A stretch of DNA of 64,000 nt from Pedobacter sp. KBW06 (GTDB lineage Bacteria > Bacteroidota > Bacteroidia > Sphingobacteriales > Sphingobacteriaceae). The notes beneath the pieces are model-generated. The model was not told the origin of the DNA. It made no database searches and saw only the letters and a program-made list of their open reading frames with translations. A program made the position numbers and the translations under genes. The stretch's first letter is position 1, and every line of letters begins with the position of its first letter. Location: NCBI RefSeq assembly GCF_003852525.1, contig NZ_QAJL01000009.1, forward strand, positions 62,001-126,000. Reading direction: 5' to 3'. Below are positions 61,101 through 64,000 of this stretch, piece by piece.

Positions 61101-61496
61101 AAGGTCATCACCTTTAACTTCCTGAATTGAATAACTTAGTTTTCTTGTTTGTTTTCTAACACCAAAACCCGTTGTTACCACCACTTCATTTAAGGTTTGG
61201 TTGTCTTCTTCCAAAGTAACATTGATACTCTTCTTATCCCCTACGGTAATTTCCTGAGTAACATAACCAATCAGTGATATTCTCAAAACACTTGCAGGTC
61301 CCACAGCAATAGAGAAATTTCCGATTTCGTTAGTTGCGGTTCCATTTTTGGTACCTTTTTCATTCACAGAGACCCCTGGCAATGCCTGTCCCCGATTATC
61401 TTTCACTGTCCCCGTAAAAGATTTTTGAGCGTAAGACCCTATTGCAGAACAAGTCAGCAACAGCATCCAAAAACACTTCAGGTAAAATTGTTTCAT
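58182..61496 (-). CDS. SusC/RagA family TonB-linked outer-membrane protein
   Basis: 1104 residues. Signal peptide (FWMLLLTCSAIGSYAQ), carboxypeptidase-like domain (FTGTVKDNRGQALPGVSVNE), TonB-box region (EVVVTTGFGVRKQTRKLSYS), plug (SSRIRIRGNASLSQNTQPLV, ESITVLKGAAASSLYGSRAQ) and barrel ending in FALSIKASL. The TTGFG and LKGAAA variants are those usually seen with SusD-like_2 partners. No STN domain is present. A ROK repressor gene lies 101 bases upstream on the same strand and is the best candidate regulator, which points to a sugar as cargo. Confidence 0.95.
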   Translation of the reverse strand: MKQFYLKCFWMLLLTCSAIGSYAQKSFTGTVKDNRGQALPGVSVNEKGTKNGTATNEIGNFSIAVGPASVLRISLIGYVTQEITVGDKKSINVTLEEDNQTLNEVVVTTGFGVRKQTRKLSYSIQEVKGDDLTRANEPNLVNALNGKVAGVVINMGAGGPQSSSRIRIRGNASLSQNTQPLVVIDGVLIQPGVTGADSYGNSPQDFGNIMKNLNADDYESITVLKGAAASSLYGSRAQNGVLLITSKKGKSGQGLGISFSHTQTVEEVYRTFDLQNEFGGGITPTFTKDASGMQQVDKANYFWSFGPKYDGSEVKDIDGRIIKWNAQPNNILDAYNNGIYSNSNLAFQGANEDGNFRLSYTKMANKGILPNNKFDRDAVDFRGSRKIGKIFTIDAGVNYTVSNVLNPINQSNNSSPLFALTYANPRSYDTKYWMNHYRDEVNGGRLRDAADPYGLSSFWYDLYTKKNRQKENNFRGNVEVTANITPWLNAMVRGTLNQVNTIREVKNIGDGVGFTGGEYGSGQSDQRSTRLQFLLNASRKINDNFDFNLSLGGETTSDFGKNTTYTRTDGGLKDPGKFFLGNSVKTLITENSLDGSQRTDAVYAYGDISYKNMLTLNVSLRNDWSSTLTYPNGTGSYGYLYPSVGLAYIFSESLKNVPGLGFLSYGKLRANYGHTGLGTNPYETSRGLYKFIGTYKDAKDIEMPRYGYSEFVKGNPNLKNELTKEFEIGTEMRFLNDRIGIDASFYRKNTFNQVLALQVPGESGVDKQLINAGNIQNQGIEILINGSPIKTKDFEWNSTLNFARNRNKVIKLAPGVTSVTLANAFGADMSSVAIEGEEYGTIYTGYGFASYQAKDAQGNNIDDPRNGQKMLKANGSYWRSGDAGQGNKKLGSMMEKFTASSINSFRYKDFNLGFQIDAKVGGMMASGTHQYGSNFGVFQSTLPGRSADHGGVLRKDAAGNSFNDGIIPEGIFADGTIINNVNVGGTTFADAVGKGLIQPVSARVHYARLTQWATGIREYSTFENNWVALREVSVGYTLPKRFTDKMKFNRVNLSFIARNLTYIYNSLPDHINPESLFSNSPGAFAEYGGAPYTRTFALSIKASL

Positions 61497-61597
61497 CTTT
61501 TTTGATTTAATTGTTAGAATTTAAGTTAATTGATTGGTTTGCGTGTATTCTTTAAAAGGTTTTAGCATATCCCTAAACTAAAACACTTTGCTATATT

Positions 61598-62809
61598 TTA
61601 ATTAAAATTACAATTCTCGACAACCAGTGTTGCTGCCCCTAACAGCCCTGATTCTGTAGATATCTCCGAAACCTGAATATCGGTGTATTCTGCCAGTCTT
61701 GGAATACAAAACTCATTGATTGCCTGCTGAATAGGAGCCATTAATATCTTCCCTGCAGTAGCCCCCCTGCCACTCAAAACAATCAGTTTTGGATTAATAA
61801 TATGGATCAGCGTCGCCAGTCCTTTTCCAATCAAAAAAGCGGCATCCGCAAGAATTGAAACTGCTAAAGGATCCCCCGCTTTTGCTGCTTCCAGAAAATG
61901 ATCACCTGGCAACCTTGTTTCATCAAGGAACAGATGCTCGAGACTTGAGCTTACTCCTGAAGCAATTTGCGATTTTGCCCTTTCGACCAAAATCAACAAG
62001 GAAGTATCTACCTCCAAACAGCCTCTTTTACCACATGAACACAATTTGTTACTTTGAGAAAGCGGTATATGGCTGAATTCACCAGCATATCCACTATGTC
62101 CTCTGAACAAACTACCATTGATCACCATTCCAAGTCCGATTCCCCAGCCGATATTGACTACCATTACGTCTTTAAGTCCTTTTCCAGCACCGAATTTCAA
62201 CTCGGCTAAGGCGATGATACTGGAATCATTGTCAATGAATACCGGAAGGCCAAGTTCTTTGGTCAGGTGGTTTTTCAGGTTGCCATCTCCTTTTATCTTA
62301 AAAAAAGTATGGTTTATTCCATGTTCAGCGTTGACGAATCCAGGCATTCCTATACCGACGCCTAAAATTTCCTCGTTTGAAATCCCTGAACTTAAGATAT
62401 ACTCCTTCAAGAATTCTACCAGCGCTTTCGTACTTTCCTGGTCATCCTTAAGTGATAATCGTCGAATTTCTGGTTCAGTTTTCACCTGATTCAGTAAGTC
62501 ATAGATCACCACCTGAGTAACCAGCTGGTCCATTGCGACTGCAATTATGTATCTTTGTTTTTGTTGATTTAAAAGGAAGGTAAGCGCCCTTCGACCTCCT
62601 GTGGAAGGGGCAAGACCATGCTCAAGGACATAGCCTTCAGCCATCAGGTCATTTACGGTCGTCGTCACTAAAGGCAAGCTCTTATGAGTGAGCTTACTTA
62701 ACTCCATTAAGGTGAGCATATCATTATAATACAGATGCTTAATCACCTCTCTACGGAGTTGATGGTATTTTTTCTTTGTGGCGGTCACATGATTAGGTTT
62801 GTTGATCAA
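61598..62809 (-). CDS. ROK family transcriptional regulator
   Basis: 403 residues. The N-terminal winged helix-turn-helix (about 15-75; REVIKHLYYNDMLTLMELSK, LPLVTTTVNDLMAEGYVLEH) is followed by a ROK sugar-kinase-like domain: VFIDNDSSIIALAELKFGAG, VVNIGWGIGLGMVINGSLF, the zinc motif HIPLSQSNKLCSCGKRGCLE, and LIHIINPKLIVLSGRG. NagC/XylR-type ROK repressors release DNA on binding a sugar or sugar phosphate. It sits between two SusD-like_2 systems on the same strand and probably controls the SusC/SusD pair downstream. Confidence 0.94.
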   Translation of the reverse strand: MINKPNHVTATKKKYHQLRREVIKHLYYNDMLTLMELSKLTHKSLPLVTTTVNDLMAEGYVLEHGLAPSTGGRRALTFLLNQQKQRYIIAVAMDQLVTQVVIYDLLNQVKTEPEIRRLSLKDDQESTKALVEFLKEYILSSGISNEEILGVGIGMPGFVNAEHGINHTFFKIKGDGNLKNHLTKELGLPVFIDNDSSIIALAELKFGAGKGLKDVMVVNIGWGIGLGMVINGSLFRGHSGYAGEFSHIPLSQSNKLCSCGKRGCLEVDTSLLILVERAKSQIASGVSSSLEHLFLDETRLPGDHFLEAAKAGDPLAVSILADAAFLIGKGLATLIHIINPKLIVLSGRGATAGKILMAPIQQAINEFCIPRLAEYTDIQVSEISTESGLLGAATLVVENCNFN

Positions 62810-62913
62810 ACTTAAAATATTTTTATGACAAATGCGAGTAACTTATTAATTTTTTTTTAAGTACACCAAAGAAACATTAAATAATAAAAATCGAAGCATA
62901 CCTAAAAGAGGAT

Positions 62914-62952
62914 TAAAAACCCCGGATCGTCTATTCAGATCCAGGGCTTTTA
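62914..62952 (-). terminator. Terminator after the right-edge SusD-like gene
   Basis: On the minus strand CCCTGGATC and GATCCGGGG (one bulged pair) around a nine-base loop, followed by TTTTTAAT. It lies just after the stop of the partial SusD-like gene and closes that operon before the ROK gene. Confidence 0.75.
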
Positions 62953-62960
62953 AGATAAGG

Positions 62961-64000
62961 CTAAGGCATCCAGTATACCTTATTTAGCGCCTGGGCATTT
63001 TGATCTGCCCCACCAGTTGCATTTTTCCAATTTGCATTGTTGTTCACACTTTCTTCATTTGGATATGGAAGTTTATTGACCCTGTAAGTAGGATTAAAAG
63101 AAGGATCTTTTGGTGTTAGCCCTGTCCGTCTTACAATTGACCAGGCCTCTGCAGGCTGGAACATGGTAGCCAGCCAGGCCTGGGTTGCAATCTTAGTCAA
63201 TGCATCATTATCATTCCCACCGTTATAGAGTACTGCAGGATTACTTAAAAGAGCGGTCATTTGTAAAGCTGTTGGTGGTATTGGTTTGATCAACCATGCT
63301 TTAGAATTATTTGCATAAGCATACCAGAAATTAACGGAGGAAGTAATCCCTGCTTCATACTCTGTTTTAGCTAAACTCGTATTTTTGCCCACCCCCATTC
63401 CTCTTTGATAGATTTCTGCTTTCAGGAAATGAACATCAGCCTCTGTAATGATCAGGTAAGGAAAGTAAATCTGATCATAGATCGTAAAGAAATTAAAGCT
63501 GGCAAATTTGTTCCCGGGATCCGATCCAATTGGCCTTCGGCTCGGACTTCCGTCATTTTTATAAGGTTCACCACCTTCACTTTCCGAACCATTCTGAAGC
63601 TGTGGAACCCACTGATCAGCATTATTGGTTTGAAAGAAAATAAAACATCTTGGATCATAAATACCCGCTCCGGAGGGTGCATCAGAACTTGACATCTTAT
63701 TCCAAACATTTTTGCTCATCCGGATATTGGAAACAGAGGTCTCTCTGAAAGTGTACCACTGGCGTTCTGTTGAAATTCCAGGAGAAACAGAACCTGGCCA
63801 GAAACCAAAATTACTTTTTTCCAGTTTAGCAACATCCTGATTGTTGGGTAAAAGCTGATTTCCTCCTATAATATCATTGATAATCTCTGAAGCCAGAGCT
63901 TGCTCTTTATTATACAAACGGACAGCGTAGCGCAATCTCAATGAATTTCCAAATTTCTTCCAGGCATCAAAATCACTATTTAAAAAAGATTCAGAAGCGC
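62961..64000 (-). CDS. SusD-like_2 family lipoprotein, C-terminal part (cut by window edge)
   Basis: The frame is open to the right edge. Upstream of the first internal TTG it reads on as NSDFDAWKKFGNSLRLRYAV, a typical SusD-like_2 stretch, so the gene continues outside the window and about 345 C-terminal residues are visible. Family marks: LYNKEQALASEIINDIIGGN, YPYLIITEADVHFLKAEIYQ, ATQAWLATMFQPAEAWSIVR and YRVNKLPYPNEESVNNNANW. Its SusC partner is expected just beyond the edge. A terminator follows. Confidence 0.92.
   Translation of the reverse strand, partial: ASESFLNSDFDAWKKFGNSLRLRYAVRLYNKEQALASEIINDIIGGNQLLPNNQDVAKLEKSNFGFWPGSVSPGISTERQWYTFRETSVSNIRMSKNVWNKMSSSDAPSGAGIYDPRCFIFFQTNNADQWVPQLQNGSESEGGEPYKNDGSPSRRPIGSDPGNKFASFNFFTIYDQIYFPYLIITEADVHFLKAEIYQRGMGVGKNTSLAKTEYEAGITSSVNFWYAYANNSKAWLIKPIPPTALQMTALLSNPAVLYNGGNDNDALTKIATQAWLATMFQPAEAWSIVRRTGLTPKDPSFNPTYRVNKLPYPNEESVNNNANWKNATGGADQNAQALNKVYWMP

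Overview
The window looks like chromosomal DNA of a Bacteroidota member, most likely Pedobacter or another Sphingobacteriaceae genus. The grounds are four SusC/SusD-type outer-membrane loci, two FecR anti-sigma genes with ECF sigma factors, many 'SCKKD'-type lipoproteins, the bacillithiol enzyme BshC, the Bacteroidota-specific small protein DUF4295 beside L28/L33, and promoters of the TTG-N18-20-TAnnTTTG type. No phage, insertion sequence, CRISPR array or rRNA operon was seen. The only RNA gene recognised is a tRNA-Ala(GGC).

Layout. 1-2.1 kb: an ECF sigma factor, its FecR anti-sigma factor and the first codons of a TonB-dependent receptor (minus strand, cut by the left edge). 2.4-2.5 kb: tRNA-Ala with its terminator. 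2.8-25.3 kb: a lone ECF sigma gene (plus) facing a minus-strand run of thirteen genes. Read from its start, the run is a FecR protein, an STN-bearing TonB receptor, a DUF4397-like lipoprotein, an unknown lipoprotein, three fasciclin (FAS1) lipoproteins, a five-IPT/NHL lipoprotein, an intergenic hairpin, SusC, SusD, an HExxH metallohydrolase lipoprotein and two DUF4302 lipoproteins. Almost all spacings are a few bases, so this reads as one surface-uptake and adhesion system, with its sigma factor possibly at the far end.

25.7-34.2 kb: an accessory stretch with a small unknown protein, a protein made of two tandem RmlC-like cupin units, a metallophosphoesterase, a 5'-truncated DUF6266 gene, a DUF4304-like protein, an AraC regulator, an ankyrin lipoprotein, an amidohydrolase and an orphan NarL-type response regulator. 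34.2-39.5 kb: a SusC/SusD pair preceded by about 550 bases carrying four copies of a LacI-like operator motif.

39.5-54.4 kb: mainly core genes. These are surE-(small membrane protein)-lpxB, an M16 zinc protease, a CsbD-like stress protein, a cysteine-free thioredoxin-fold lipoprotein, acs, rpmB-rpmG-DUF4295, ftsY, rimO, bshC and an Ldh2-type dehydrogenase. 54.4-56.4 kb: a cytochrome c/copper-monooxygenase-like protein with a thioredoxin-like partner. 56.4-64 kb: SusC with a SusD-like_2 lipoprotein, a ROK-family repressor upstream, and a second SusD-like_2 gene running off the right edge.

All functional calls come from reading motifs and family resemblance by eye. No database search was run.
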